From Branchiostoma floridae (lineage: Eukaryota; Chordata; Leptocardii; Amphioxiformes; Branchiostomatidae), in assembly GCF_000003815.2 (NCBI RefSeq), contig NC_049985.1:11523699-11587698 (forward strand): a stretch of 64,000 bases of DNA. The letters run 5' to 3'. This document shows, in pieces, positions 10,102 to 23,172 of the stretch. The first letter of the stretch is position 1. Every line of letters begins with the position of its first letter. Position numbers and translations under genes: made by a program. The notes beneath the pieces are model-generated. The model ran no database searches. It saw only the letters and a list, made by a program, of their open reading frames with translations, and had not been told where the DNA came from.

Positions 10102-12719
10102 TCATCCTAACAGTACCAACCGGCGAGGAATGATAGTTATAGTGTTAGACAATGCATTAGCCACCACTAATTGTCCGTCTGGTCCACAAGCAAGCCCACA
10201 TGGAGACTCTGTTCTAACAACTGTGCGCACAAAGTCCCCACGGCTGGTGAACATGTCGATCCTGTTATTCTTCATGTTGGACACGAAGATGTTCCCTGAG
10301 CTGTCCGTACAGATACCTGATGGAGCTTTCAGTTGACCGTCACCACGCCCTTTACTTCCAAACTGGAAAAGTTTATCTCCATCACGAGTGTACACCTGGA
10401 CAGTATCACTCACTTTAGTACTTCTCACTATGCCCATTGTGAAAAGAATGTTTCCTTCGTTATTGAATGTGATGAAACCAAACTCTACTCGAACCATTTG
10501 GAATCTGTTGTACATTGAACCATCGGGCAGAAACACAAAAATGGTGTCAGGTTTAAAGTACATATTAGCGGCCACAACGATGTTGTTGTTGTTTAGTGCG
10601 TTCACTGCAATGGTTGGGCTGTAAACAGAGGACTTGAGGTTGACTATAGACATTTGTTGGCCGCTTTGGCTATACTGTATTATCTGTAGTCCATTTCTTC
10701 TACTAGTATCTCCCACTACCCATACAAAACCATTTGCGTCTATTGCGACATCGTTAGGGGTAATAGTTTGTTGCTTTTTACCCGTTACTATGCGTATGGT
10801 TTTGAAGCGGCGGAGAAAGACCCCCGACATGTTGAAGACTTGAATTCGTTTGTTATGCTTATCTGCCACATATATTTCATTGCCAGCAGATATGGCCACT
10901 CCGTTGGGATATCTGAACTTTCCTGGAGATTTCCCCTTTCCGCCAAATGTGATCGTCTCTGCAGATGGCTTCATCGAAACTCCACCATCGCTTTCTGCAA
11001 TCAGTGATTTGAAATAGCACTTTACATTATCCGGAATTTTATTTACATCTCTCTAGGAAGGAATTGTAACAACTGAAAGACTGGATGCTGGCATTTATCA
11101 ATCTTGGATATCATTTAACAGAGAACTACAAAAGGCGGTCTCACCTAACAAATCAATTATTTACAACTATTGTCTACAGTCAGCTTTATGCTATATAACC
11201 AGACCGTCAAAGAGAAGCACTGGTCGTCGGTAGTTCATACTAAACGCTCTTTCATCTCTTTCATTCTAGTGTCCACATACAAGCAGCTTAAGAAAAGGAA
11301 ATCATCAGTGTATATTTTTGTTGCGCCAAGTATGATTTTGTTGCGAATTAGCTCACACCACAGTTTTCAGACACATTCTGTGATCTTAAAGCAAATGTAT
11401 GACTTCGGCATAACTTGTTTTGTAGTTTCTTGTTTATTCGGCACCTTACTCTTCGACGTGTGAAATAAAGACAGCCCTATAAGGCCACTTTGCGGGGTGG
11501 CTTCTGGCAGAAATATTGTTGCTTTAAAGTGTACATGAAAACACAAACAGCCGAATAAACAGTAAAGAAAAACAAAAAATTCCTTACCTGTGTGGATGGA
11601 AGTTGGAACATCACCATTAATGATGCTCACTTCAGTTTCAGATCGGGTCGTGTCGAAGGGAATTGTCGTTTGGTAGGAGGACATCTTTGACGTTGATGTA
11701 AAAGTCGTTGTGGCAACCGTTGTTTTTGCAACAGTCGTTGAAGAATTCGTTGCGGTAAAAGTTGTTGCTGTAGACGTCCTTGCTGTAGAGGTCGTTGCAG
11801 GAGACGTCAACTTCGTTGTGGTAGAAGTCGTTTCGTTGGAAGCCGTAGACACCCTTCTTGTATCTGAGGTTAGCATCGGTGCTAGGTCCGTGCTTGGAGT
11901 AGAACCTACGGTTGGGGTCAGCTGTTCATGAATAACACCTGGTCAGTTTTTGAATGCACAATACGCATGTGACATAAAAAATACACCTGCACAAAAGCCT
12001 AGGAGTTCGCAGTAATTGGTACACCCACCAACAGGCAAATAGAAGACGAACATGCTGCTTGGCACCGCGAATATATGTGTGCTTAAGTATAAAGTACAAT
12101 GAGCTATGTCCTGATAAAACAGAATACTCTAGGATAGCTTGCAAGATGAAATGCGTAGCTGAAAAATTGATAAAAAGCAGCCGATTCCATGGATCATCAC
12201 TGTCAGTAATAACTGCACCGCACATGGCCCTTCAAGTAATATTTTCAAAAGAGTCACAAAAGCATAATGCAACTAATAAGGAGAAATTAAGAAATACATA
12301 GGCTTACCTTTTCAGTACTCTGAATGTTGTTGAAATATAAACCCACGAAAACTCCGCAGAAAACCAATAATGCCAGGGAGATAAAAACGATTCCAGCAAC
12401 GAAAGCCCTTCGCTTTGAACACACTGATAGAATAAATGAAATTGAAATATCATAAACAAAAATACTAAAAACAAGAAAGAACGAAGTACATACCGGAGAG
12501 ACACATCCTTTAACAATATTTTTATTTTTTTTTAAATAAAAGGAATAAACAATAGAGTTTCACAACCTCATACCTTCACCAAATAGTATTCTAATGTTTC
12601 TTACTGATTAAATAAGTTCCTCATTTGCATAAACAAATGTATTATATCCGATAATGATCTTGTCTACCAAAATAACACACGTTTTCCTGAAATTCATATA
12701 TATAACGTTATATAGAATG

Positions 12720-12760
<41 letters not shown>

Positions 12761-13122
12761 ATAGAGCCCATATTGACAACATCTGTTTAAAATGATTCTT
12801 GGGAAGGTTTCTCGGAAATTAACAGAAACAGATAAACATCTTGTATTTTAGCTGACCAGTAGATCAGATAAGGAAGAACAAAGGGGCGATCACAGTTAAT
12901 TAATGACCTGTCGAGTACATGTGGGAAGAATTTGTTTTGTTTACGTCAGCACCCAGCTAAGAGATAAAAAGAAGGAACACCAGGGATCAGAGTCAGTTCA
13001 GAGAGAGAGGACACACTGAGACAGTCATGATGTGACAGAGGAGAATAAAGATCGGTTCTCGGCCACGGCAGATCTTGTGTCTGTGATCATTTTCTACGAC
13101 ACCAGTTCCGAACTTCATTCAT

Positions 13123-13180
<58 letters not shown>

Positions 13181-14609
13181 AACAGCCTTTTCGGAGAAAA
13201 GAGTTCGGGGACCCCATTCCTGCATTAAATATATATTTAATATCAATTTTTTGTGAAATTCGTTGTTTTTTCTATTGATTATACAAACAAGGCTGTGATT
13301 AGCGTAATCTAATTCTAAATGATTGTCTTGCCTGTCAAAATAGAAGATGTTGTATGTGAAAATCTTTTGGCAGCATTACATTACATGGTAATGCATTATG
13401 GAAACATTGGAATTATATTTTCATTGGTAATGATGATAAGTTGCATGATTCATCACTAACAGGTCTACATATTGCCTTTTTTTTTAAATCAATTGACGTA
13501 CGTCGACATCCATCATAACAAGTATTAATGTATGATATGATATGATAACTCTTACCGTGAACTGCCTGTTGGGGAGCGTTTGGCACGTACATCGCGTTTG
13601 GAATGGAACTCGGATCTTGATGATGAAGTGCCCTCCAATGCTGTCGAATTCTTTGTGCGTTTATGTCATTATTGACAGAGTCTGACGTGTCAGTATCAGT
13701 CATGGCCGTGTCACGTCGTTTTACACCAGGCATGTCATATTGGCGCGAGTATGTGACAGCATGTGGTGTAATATCGACATCATCCTCATTATCTTCCTGA
13801 TATCTAACGGCGTATGGCGTGCCGCCACATTTCAGTTCTGCTAGTGCCTTATTCCCGCCCTGTTCCTGATATCTGACAGCGTATGGCTGGATGTAGACTT
13901 CGCTGTTAGCAGGCGCTGAGGTGGGATTAGGACGCACAGAAGGAGCAGCAGTTTCTTCTACTGCTACACCATGCTCTACGTCGTTTATTTCTATGTTCTC
14001 CTCTGCAGCACCACTTGTTGTTGATTCAGTATTATCATGACAGTCCTGTGCTGTAGATAACTCGATGCTAGGATTACCAACACTGTCAGCCGGTCTGTGT
14101 GCGGGTTCGGTGCAGACGTCTGGTTCGTATATCTGATTTGGGTTGCGGACGTTTTGCAGTTCTTCTAGATTCCTACTAGGGATTTGCGGGTATATCGGAT
14201 TTGGGCTCACGGCATGTTGCGAGTATGCCATATCAGGGTCTAAATTCTCCTGCTCACACAACGGATTTTCATACAGCGCACGCGGAGGATGTCGGATGTC
14301 CCGCATGTTGCTGTCATCCCCATCAGATGAGGACATGCCAGCATCATATCCGGATACGTCACTTAAGTTCTCAGATCTAGATGTGTCATCAGTTACCGCT
14401 GACGGGTAGGGATGATGATCGCTGTCCTTAATTTCATCACAGGTATTCGGGGTGGTAGGATCGACATGTCTGACACATGGACTGAAAATATTTTCTAAAA
14501 ATTTGGAATCGGGACTTACAGTTATGCCTGCTTGCTGCACACAACTGGTTTTGAAACGATCGGTTTTCGGTTGTCTGGGTACAACGTCCGAGGGAACTTC
14601 TTCAGCCAT
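10102..14609 (-). CDS. Type II membrane NHL-repeat protein, copy B (intact)
   Basis: Four coding exons: 14609-13556, 12423-12308, 11921-11588 and 10994-10102. Phases agree and the total is 2397 nt, 798 aa. Residues 1-351 are acidic, disordered and rich in Tyr motifs (three PYAV/PHAV-x-Y motifs, NPIY, NQIY, YENP). C-S-K-R-R precedes a TM at about 360-381. Residues 391-501 form a Thr/Ser-rich stalk, likely O-glycosylated. Residues 503-798 hold six NHL blades (for example YPNGVAISAGNEIYVAD and GICTDSSGNIFVSN), enough for one propeller. There is no signal peptide, and by the positive-inside rule the N-terminus is cytoplasmic and the propeller outside. Function unknown; a surface receptor or adhesion role that signals through Tyr phosphorylation is an inference. 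Intron 1 carries a solo LTR. Confidence 0.88.
12722..12756. repeat. (TA)n microsatellite, left part
   Basis: Uninterrupted TA dinucleotides directly abutting the solo LTR. With 13127-13172 this was probably one TA tract before the insertion. Confidence 0.9.
12757..13126. mobile_element. Solo LTR of a retrotransposon
   Basis: About 370 bp starting TGTAAT and ending ATTACA (TG...CA with a 6-bp inverted repeat). It contains an AATAAAG poly(A)-like signal roughly 80 bases before its end, as expected for an LTR R/U5 region. It sits inside a TA microsatellite, so its target duplication cannot be resolved. No internal region or second LTR is seen nearby, which is consistent with LTR-LTR recombination. 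Family not determined. Confidence 0.68.
13127..13180. repeat. (TA)n then (TG)n microsatellite
   Basis: A TA tract running into five TG dinucleotides immediately after the solo LTR. Confidence 0.9.
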
Positions 14610-16354
14610 TGTTGCAACAGGTCTTGACTAGACGACTATGTGGCGTCTGTATTCGGTTCTGGTGCAGAAGTGCGACTTTGTCGAGACATATATCAATACG
14701 CACGTGTTACATTAAACAGACTGTCACAACTGGGTCAGCCGATGTTGTCGAATATTTCACTTGGGTTAATATGTCTCCTGGGTAGGAGTCAGGGATTGAT
14801 ATGGATTAGATTTCCTCGTGTTTTTATGTGATCTTTACTTACATGTTCACAACAATGCGTCTTGAAAATAGCCCGTACAATAGCAAAGTTTTAATCTGAA
14901 TACTGGATTAGAAGCCGAAAAGTCCCCTGGATATCTTAGCTCTTAGTTATCTTAAACGGCGATTCAACGGTCTGCGTTTTTCTCGAACCCTTGATTTTGA
15001 ACTTTATTTTAAAGTACAGGTTCACTTTCACTCTCGCCGAGTTTGTATCAGTGGATGTTAGTCAATTTGTAAAAGCGAGTGTGAAGGATACGTGCTATCT
15101 TCTTATTCGGTCTTGCTGTGTGTGCTGCGTGATGTTGCGTAGATTCAAATTGTGTGGAAATATGCACAGATATATTTTCGCAGCCATGTTCATTTGTACT
15201 TGAAGAAGGAATAAATCCAAAACAAGCGTTAACAAATTAACAGAACATCATTGTTATCATATTTTGGCCATTTAGGAATCTAAATAGTCTGGTTGCAGAG
15301 ACAGATGAGCGTGCAATGTGGTTCATGCAAAGTTTTTTTTCTGTTTCTATACCTCTGAGGTGTGCTCTATAAGAATCTGGATGATGCCACTCAGTCATCA
15401 TTGGGCAATCCGCACAATATGAAAATTAAGGCGGTCATTAAGGAAAATCTTGTTTTCTTCAATATCACAGTAACAGCACATGCTATCAAATTGATTTTGG
15501 TGTCTATCCCCATGTTTTAATAAGGTCTGTTCAGAGCCACATAAGACAATTCAAGTTTGGTTGCATCTCAATAGTATCAATAAAGCCCATGTCAAGGTTA
15601 TTCAAACAACAAGCGACAGTGTAGAATTTGTGTGAAAGGTTTTATTCTACAAACGTTGACATGATATCAGTCCATTTGATGTCTAGAACCTTCTTCAGAT
15701 ATTTTGTCAAAGAACTAGATATTCGTTACTTGAAATTTCTCACATCAACATCTGACACACTTTCATCTGACTGCTTCCTATTCAATAGTTGTTTTGAAAT
15801 GAGCAGTTCTTGATTCTAGCAGCAGGATAAACAACACTCCACTACGAACGTAATATGATCCATTCAAAACTATTTAATCAATCTTAATGAAAACTCAATG
15901 AGTCCATTCTATTAACTGAACAAACCTAGACTTCCTCAAATTGTTTGAGGGCGTTGGGAAAATACAAATCCATCAGTGTCCAATGCCTGTTCTTTTGTTC
16001 ATTGTGTACAATGCCTCTTCACTGGCATGACTGGCATGCATATTCAATGTCCGCTAGGGAAAACGTAGCTCAAAGTAGTCCGTGGATTTATTGAAGTTGG
16101 GGAACTAGGGTAAAAGCTACATTTGCGTACCTTGATAAGTAACATCGTCAAAAAACACATAGATACAATAAACAACGTGTGCGCTTNNNNNNNNNNNNNN
16201 NNNNNNNNNNNNNNNNNNNNNNNNNNNNNNNNNNNNNNNNNNNNNNNNNNNNNNNNNNNNNNNNNNNNNNNNNNNNNNNNNNNNNNAAGACAAGTTATGC
16301 AGCAAAATGCATGGCGGCTGTAACGTCCCGTACAAACTAAACTTTGTACTCGTC
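14610..16354. other. Spacer upstream of NHL copy B, with assembly gap
   Basis: The first 300 bases are homologous to the copy A upstream region. The rest is AT-rich with no convincing ORF. A minus-strand AATAAA (complement of 16086-16091) may end the FAM181-like transcript, but the N gap lies between it and the stop codon. Confidence 0.5.
16187..16286. other. Assembly gap (100 N)
   Basis: Exactly 100 N, a placeholder length, so the true gap size is unknown. It falls in the probable 3' UTR of the FAM181-like gene. Reading frames that run through the N are not evidence of coding. Confidence 0.98.
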
Positions 16355-18189
16355 CTAAAGGTACGTGTAGCACAATGAGTTGGGCCACTGTTGCCCAATG
16401 GCTGCCTGACCGTGTCCAAACGCCTGAGGAAAGTCCGGCAAACCGCTGGGCATCTGATGAACCTGAGGCGCGTAGAGTGAACCTGACAGCCCGGCGGAAC
16501 TTGACGAGGGGTAACCGACCCGTGAAAAGTCGTCCCGACTGGCAGGATAGTTTGATGCAGGTGCGGATGGATAGCTAGGGCTGCCTGACATCCAGCTTTG
16601 CGGAGCCGTTGTCAGAAGACCTTGGTTGCTCTGTGTCTGGGGGTAGTTCATGTTGAAGTTGGTCCCGTAAGGTTGTGACGGCATGTGCAGCATGATGGAG
16701 GTGTGATCCCCTGGCGCCGCCATGGCGGTGTTTCCTGGCATGGCATGCGCAGACATGGACGGATCGGAAATGTGTCCGGATTCATCTTGCCAGTTCGTGA
16801 TGAGATCGGCAATGTCCGGATTGAAGATGTCCAGAGAATCGGAAACTCCCGGATGACGATATCCATCCAAGGGCCAGGACCCGGCCACTGCGCATGTCTG
16901 GAAGGCGCCGCGAGGCCCTGATTGGTTCCCTGGCTCCGTGAAGAAAGATGGAGGGAGGTTCCTCTTCCGGAGAGGCACGCGCGTCCTTCCTCGGGTGGGT
17001 GCCGGGTTCACGGGTCTCTTCAAGGTGTTCGGGTCGAATAAAGCTGCTAGAGACTTGCTCTGTGCGCCGATGTGCGAGTCGCGGCGAGACGCGGGCTTGT
17101 TTGCTGTCGCGGCTTCCTTGTCGGAAGCGTTGTCGTCCTTGTCGTCGCTCTCTCCGTCCCCCGGGGACAGCTTCTGTGTACACCGCTTGATCTGCTTCTG
17201 CAAGTACTTCCTAATGGTACAGAGGAAAAAAAACATATGTAAAGTAAAAGAACAGTTAATTCAACTACGTATACACTCTTAGCTTCGCTGACGAAAAACC
17301 AACAACACTATAATTATGGCGACAAATATAGAAACGCTGTCTCAAAAAAACTCTTTGAAAATCCGCTAAGACAAAGAATTTTTGGCGAATACATGCCGTA
17401 CCCTAAAAAGTCTACATAGAAAGTTGATATCAATTTGATGTAGCTTATAGCCATGGATTTAGTGTACATCAACAAAGGAACACGTTATCACTCTTAATGG
17501 TTTTGGACCAACTGCGTAACGTTCAAAACGGATATTGCTTTCAAGTGTCCATCTAACATCAACTATCAAATTTCACCGGATGCCATAATACCGATACATG
17601 AGAAAACATGCATGAATTTAAAGTGATTTAAGTGCCAATGCAGCATCAGTAATCCTGAGGAATATACACCAGATATTTAGGTGTTCAAGACAATTTTGAC
17701 AATCTTAAAAAGGAACGAGTTTTTGATGTGGCGGTATTATTGGCAGCCAGTGGAATTATGAGAGTTGATTTTACACTTATAAAGGAGAAAGGAAAGTCAA
17801 CCCTGCGAACTAATACATTGTGTATATATGCTTGTGTTGGCAAATATGTTTCTCGACAAAACAACCTGTATCTGACCCATATTGGACTTTCGTTTATGTA
17901 TATTGTAGTGAAAAATACTGCAAAATCCTTACCTATGGTTGACCTTCCGCCGTGACCTTGACGGCCTGTCCAGAGCCAGCTTGATGCTGTTACATGCTGT
18001 GTCCATGAACGACAGCAGCGAGTCGGTCTCCACTTCACTCGGTCGGGGGGAGGGACAGGAGGGGGAGTGACTAGGGGAGGGGGACGGGTTACTCCCGGGG
18101 GTAACCCCGGGAGAGAGCCGCTGGGAGGGGTGGGGAGGGGGGTGGAGTTCCATCAGCATGGGGTTAGAGTCGGTCATATCCAGCCGCAT
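16355..18189 (-). CDS. FAM181: FAM181-like protein, putative TEAD-binding
   Basis: Two coding exons, 18189-17933 and 17210-16355, joined in a split Arg codon; 1113 nt, 370 aa. The junction restores ...RKVNHR/KYLQKQIKRCTQK. It follows LLSFMDTACNSIKLALD at about 58-74, matching the FAM181 N-terminal block (LLNFVNLASSDIKAALD...DHRKYLQKQLKRFSQK in human FAM181A, from memory). At about 164-179 is VPLRKRNLPPSFFTEP, the LPxSFF omega-loop type motif by which YAP and FAM181 proteins contact TEAD factors. The remainder is Pro/Ser/Gln-rich. An acceptor at 18226-18227 lies 36 bases upstream of the chosen Met, so a 5' non-coding exon is likely; MTDSN four codons downstream is an alternative start. Vertebrate FAM181A and FAM181B would be paralogues of this gene. 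Confidence 0.83.
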
Positions 18190-18225
18190 CGGAGAGCTTT
18201 GTCGGTCCACGTGGTTCGCGCTAAT

Positions 18226-21200
18226 CTGGTAGACAGAAAGAATTGTGTGAATGAAACACATGAAACGGATTATTCGCCGTAGAATGCTCAGCGTCCCTCT
18301 AATCGTTTCACAATACTCGTAAAGTATTGAAAAGGGGTAGATCAGTGCAGGATGGGGGTTTCTATAGGGTATGTAAAAGCGCTTTAACTGCGGAATGGGG
18401 GTGATTCTGAATGACAATGCAATTGTCATTCAATAGGGCGTGAGATACACAAATAAATGCTGCGGACGATCTTGTATTTGGGGAGAAAAAGAATCAAATT
18501 TTGACATCCACTCTCCAAGACTGTATATAAATAATACAAGGGATATATTTTCTGTCCTTAAGCATATTGTGATTTTGGAGAAGCTATATACAAAGAGCAA
18601 CGTCCATTTTATAATGCAGCCGTGGGGTTAATATGCAGTTACACAATTGTATGCAGTTACACAATTGTACAGTGTATCTCTTCCAAATGGTTCCGAATAT
18701 CGACTAGCTCCTAGCCAGAAATGACCACTACACAGCAGAATGTAAGCCCCCATTTCTATAAAACAGAACCACACCGTTTATCCCATTTGACGTGTTGACA
18801 ATTGTGCCATTTGAAATGCGTAAGAAATCAATTGGTCATCATATGGTGGGCATATTCTTATCAACTACAGAGGAAGATACACGAAAATGAATTGATGGCC
18901 AAAGAAATTATATGATAAAGCATAATAACTGCTTCTATCTCTAAATGTAGTTTCTGCTAGGCACGATACTCTGATTGTAGCTTTTAAGTTGTCTCTTGAG
19001 AATGCGGGTGGTCTCTTGGTGAAAGAGATAGTGACGTTTGAAAAAAGGCAAGAGGAACCTTTGTTTTGATGCACATAATGAATATCATGTCAACAAACAT
19101 AATAGTTTACATTCAATTTGTGAGAAAGTTTCTTGTCAGAAAGAAATATTAGTCACAGACAGATGTCGGTATACGCATGATAAACCACATTTTTTTTCTC
19201 CAGATGCATATTGTCTGTTGACTACTATTTAGCAGCAACTGTCGGCGGAAAGATGATAATACGAAACGACACGTAATTCTGACCAATTTGATTCTGGCAT
19301 AGAAAAGTACTCCATTTAGTAACACTTCGAACCGCCAGGGAATGGGACAACTGTAAGATAGGCAGTCCAGCTGCTAGTTTGAAGATCTGTAAATCTTCAC
19401 CTGCATCTCGTAAATTGTGAACCACAGTCAATTCATTACAAAAGCAGACCTACATACAACAAATGTTATTATGCCTTCTGTGCGTAAGAGATGCCGTTTT
19501 GATGCAACTCGGGGCAACGCGGTAAATTCGGTTATTGCACTCTGCTATTTTGGTGCAAATTGGGGTCAATCAGATCGCGATCCTTTCTTTTTCTGGGTCC
19601 CAAGCGGGGTCTCCTCGCAAACTGACCTTCCCCTCCAGGAAACAAGCGGCACATTCTTTACCTGGGTAGCTTTATAAAACAGAATCGCTGTGTAAGAGAA
19701 ATCCTCACGTAGAAATAACAGGTCTTAAGTACGAAAACAAGCTTTAATTCAATTTGGGAATTCCATGATGCTATTTATGGCTCTTGTTATCTTCTCATTA
19801 GGGCCCCATTTGATCAATTGAAAAGAGAAGTCATGTAACAGCGGTATACCAAAGATCTGGTGGTTTTCAGACACTATTGAGTATTAGATTGAATGAGGAT
19901 ATAGCATTTCCATTTCTACCGCGTTAGAAATATCTCCTACCTCATGTCAATCTCTAGTTAAAAAGTTGCTAGTCGACTCAAGGTGTGAAAACAACACTTT
20001 AGAGAGCATCTACAAGAATAAAACTTATTTTTGTATCTCGCCTGTGTAGCTTTTGGAGGTTGATTGGCCCAAAACTCTTCTTGATTTGAATGATTTAGAT
20101 GCTCAATCGTTTCATTCTGGCCACATGAACGTAGCATGATTCATAACATAAACACAGTATACTAGTACCAAAGTTGCGGACAGTTGCCGTATACATGTAC
20201 ATATTTCAGTTTTGTCCTTTGAAGAACATATTGTGTGTTTATTGCGTGTGCATGTTCCATATCAAAAAATGTACTAACCTTGATAAAAGAGAAGTCTGTA
20301 GGGCCAGGGACGATGGTTTGTTGCTAACTCTTGGAGTCAGCAAGCCACCATTTTCCCCGCAATTCGCTGTCCTGTTGCTGGTTCGGCCGACGGGCGGATG
20401 TTGGCGGGAAGAAGACGGTCAGTGTACACGAGGAGCCTTTTTTTGCTAAGGATCTTCACTCCACAACAAGTTTCTACGTGTTCTTTTAACACGTTCAAGT
20501 TCAGCTCCCACGAGACTCGGTCTCAAAACTCTGACACAGCGCAAATACAGATGTCCGTTTGTGTCCGGGTAAACGATGGGGACGACTTTACCAAGAGTCG
20601 TCTGCAAACCGCACACAGTGGTTTCTCTGTGATATGACAGCTCGTTGTCCAAGCCGAGACAGATAACTATATTCTATGTATCGATGACTGCGCCGTGATA
20701 AGCGGATTAAGGGATCCCCGTGCAGTCAAAGCTTGATCTCTGCCCGTGAATGGCCGCCCTGCTCCGCCGCACGGCACCGTACAAACAACTGGTACCCGCC
20801 GGTGCTTTGATGGATGGAGCGGGGAATAAATTTCTCTGAAGCCGCTCACTTCCGCTCGGCTGCTTCCGAAAGAACTCCGTAACGGGCAGCAGCTGGTGTG
20901 GTCGACTTCTTGCCTCGATTATGAAAATTAGCTCTCCTTGTGGTGCAAGTCGAGTGGCTCAGTAATAGGGCAGTTGGCTGCTCGAGATGCGGTGAGAAAA
21001 GAGATCCTTACCCGATGGTGAAATGTCCCGTGTTCACAGTACTGAAACCAGTGGATGAAGTCCAATTGGAGATGGTAATGAGCCGGGTTCAATCACAGAA
21101 AAGTTTCTACACCGCTAGTCTTCAAATGTTTCGCCGTAGAGCTTCGTTAATCCCAAGTTCAGACTGTTGACACCGAAAGCTGGTGACGGAAACGTCGTTT

Positions 21201-23160
21201 GTAACCAGTCCGGTTACGACGTTATGTAAGACGTTATGTAAGACGTCCTTGATATTAGGTACATTCCAAACTGCGCGAAAGTGTGCTATCGGTAAAGCAC
21301 GCACGCTGGTCCTCCTGCTTCTTGTCAGACGTGAGCGAGCTGTGCACGTCAGCACGGTGGGACTGAAATGGCAAAGTTGACAGTGGCGCGCTCTGTGTAA
21401 TTGTGTCACGAGCTTTCACACACTAACTGAAGCCCCCTTGTCCTCCAGTGCCCTATTTGCTGCAGTGAAACGAGGCCCCACACGGAGAACAACTGTAAAC
21501 GAGCAGTTTCGACCCTCCGAGTACCCTGGTCATTCACGGACAGTTTTGTCCCAGAAGAAGCGCTTTTCATCGCCAACACAATGCAGTGTTTTCCGTGCGG
21601 ATCTGAGAAGAAAAGGACATGCAAATACGTCATGGGAGGGAAACATAACGTGACCTGTTGTACGTCCCCCGTTTGGGGATTTCTCCTCAAAAACCCACGG
21701 GAAAAGTGTTTTCTAACACTAAGAAATAAAATATGTTTCTCGTTCCAGCGTGCTCCAACACCAATTCTAGCTGCAATATCCTCCTTACAACTACTTGTTG
21801 TATGGGGCAGATGTGGACGCTAATTAAATTGCCATCAAACGTAGCATTAAAGAGACTTTGCTGACAGAATCACTCAGTCGTAACTAAACATCGCATTCGC
21901 CATCAAAACGACATTCTGTAGCAAGGAAAAACGTCACGGCAAATTTTCCCGCCATATTGCTCCTATTGAGCCATACGCATAACTCTCAAGGACTGGAAAA
22001 TGAACAATAGTCGTGCGATATGGGATAATTATAAGGATGCATTCTCGTCCCAAAGCTGGAACCCGTTTCTTTTCTTTTGTTTCATCAGTGAGAGAGAGAG
22101 AGCCTTTGTTCCCACCAGTCATTGTGTTCGGTGATCACAGAAAACCCGCTATGAATAAAGCTGGGATCGCTGAATGCCTGCCTGACATGGATGGAGGTCT
22201 GTGACGTCAATACGGATAAAAATAGCCGCTAAGGGAGGCTTTATTTAGCTGTGCAGGGTCGCGTCTCATGACTTCTGACTTTCTCTCTTACAAATTAAGG
22301 TGGAGCGCTTGCTGGTCACGCAGAGTGCACGGATTCCTTCATTCATTTCTGCCGGATGTAATTGAAATACGACATTAGGCACTTCCTTCACAGTATACCA
22401 AATCATCGGGGAATTGTAAATTAACGAGGCTTTAACGACTTGTATTCTAAGGCACTCAGCAAAAATTAGGCGCTGAATTTGACTAATGGAGAGTGAGAAG
22501 AAAGAACAATGGGAAGAATCAAGTAGTTTAAAAAGATGTCTGAAACTCCTTGCAGGAAGGTAAAAACTTTCACTAGAAACCTGGTGCGTTTCAACACAAG
22601 GTGATTTGTCGAGTATGTAGTACAAAGCTGGTGTGTTACACCATCATGTAGTTTACTTGATATGCAGCACAAACAAACATTTCATTCCAAAGTGGAATAG
22701 GAGGAAAGTACGTTTTCCAGGAACAAATAGCATTCCATAGAGGTGTGCGTCATGCTGCGTATGAAACTATGATGCACGTAACCGCGAGGGAAGCGGATGT
22801 GATGTGTCAGTGTATCTTTGTACGTCCAAATATATAGGTTGAAATATATCAACCTCCTTGTTGTGTCTTTCGTTTTGAGTTTCTCCAAACGTAATTCATT
22901 CTTTAGCCCTTGTAATTGTTTAGCCGGAAGAAATTTAGCCCCAGGCATTGATGGATAGTATAGCCAAGCTGTAGTAGATAGCTTGTTCCGGTAGATGGCC
23001 CGTATAAACGATTCACAGGCTAGCTAAGTCTTGACTTCACTATTAAAAGCTAGACTTCACAGGGCATTGTAAAGATTTGGAGAAAAGCCGAACCCAGTGT
23101 TGAAGTACATGCGTAGGATAATCCAGTCGATAAACAAAACACACAGAACAGACTTCATAA
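18226..23160. other. Long spacer between FAM181-like and SLC6 genes
   Basis: About 4.9 kb with no supported coding exon. It should contain the FAM181 promoter and 5' exon(s), because translation starts just inside an exon. Minor repeats: a directly repeated 18-mer at about 18633-18668 and repeats of GACGTTATGTAA near 21220-21245. A stretch at 20300-21500 is relatively GC-rich compared with its surroundings. No RNA gene recognised. Confidence 0.4.
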
Positions 23161-23166
23161 AATATC

Positions 23167-23172
23167 TTTATT
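23167..23172 (-). promoter_or_regulatory. Probable poly(A) signal of the SLC6 gene
   Basis: Minus-strand AATAAA about 500 bases beyond the SLC6 stop, in AT-rich sequence. It would give a 3' UTR of about 0.5 kb. Confidence 0.55.

Noticed and set aside
12304-12516. Minus-strand frame of 70 codons as the TM exon of NHL copy B
   Set aside because: It is the wrong frame; the splice-supported frame of 12423-12308 gives VCSKRRAFVAGIVF.
16044-16419. Open frames of 66-114 codons crossing 16187-16286
   Set aside because: They run through 100 N and exist only because N codons are not stops.
17685-18038. Minus-strand frame of 117 codons over the FAM181 intron
   Set aside because: It overlaps the real exon 1 in another frame and crosses the donor at 17932.
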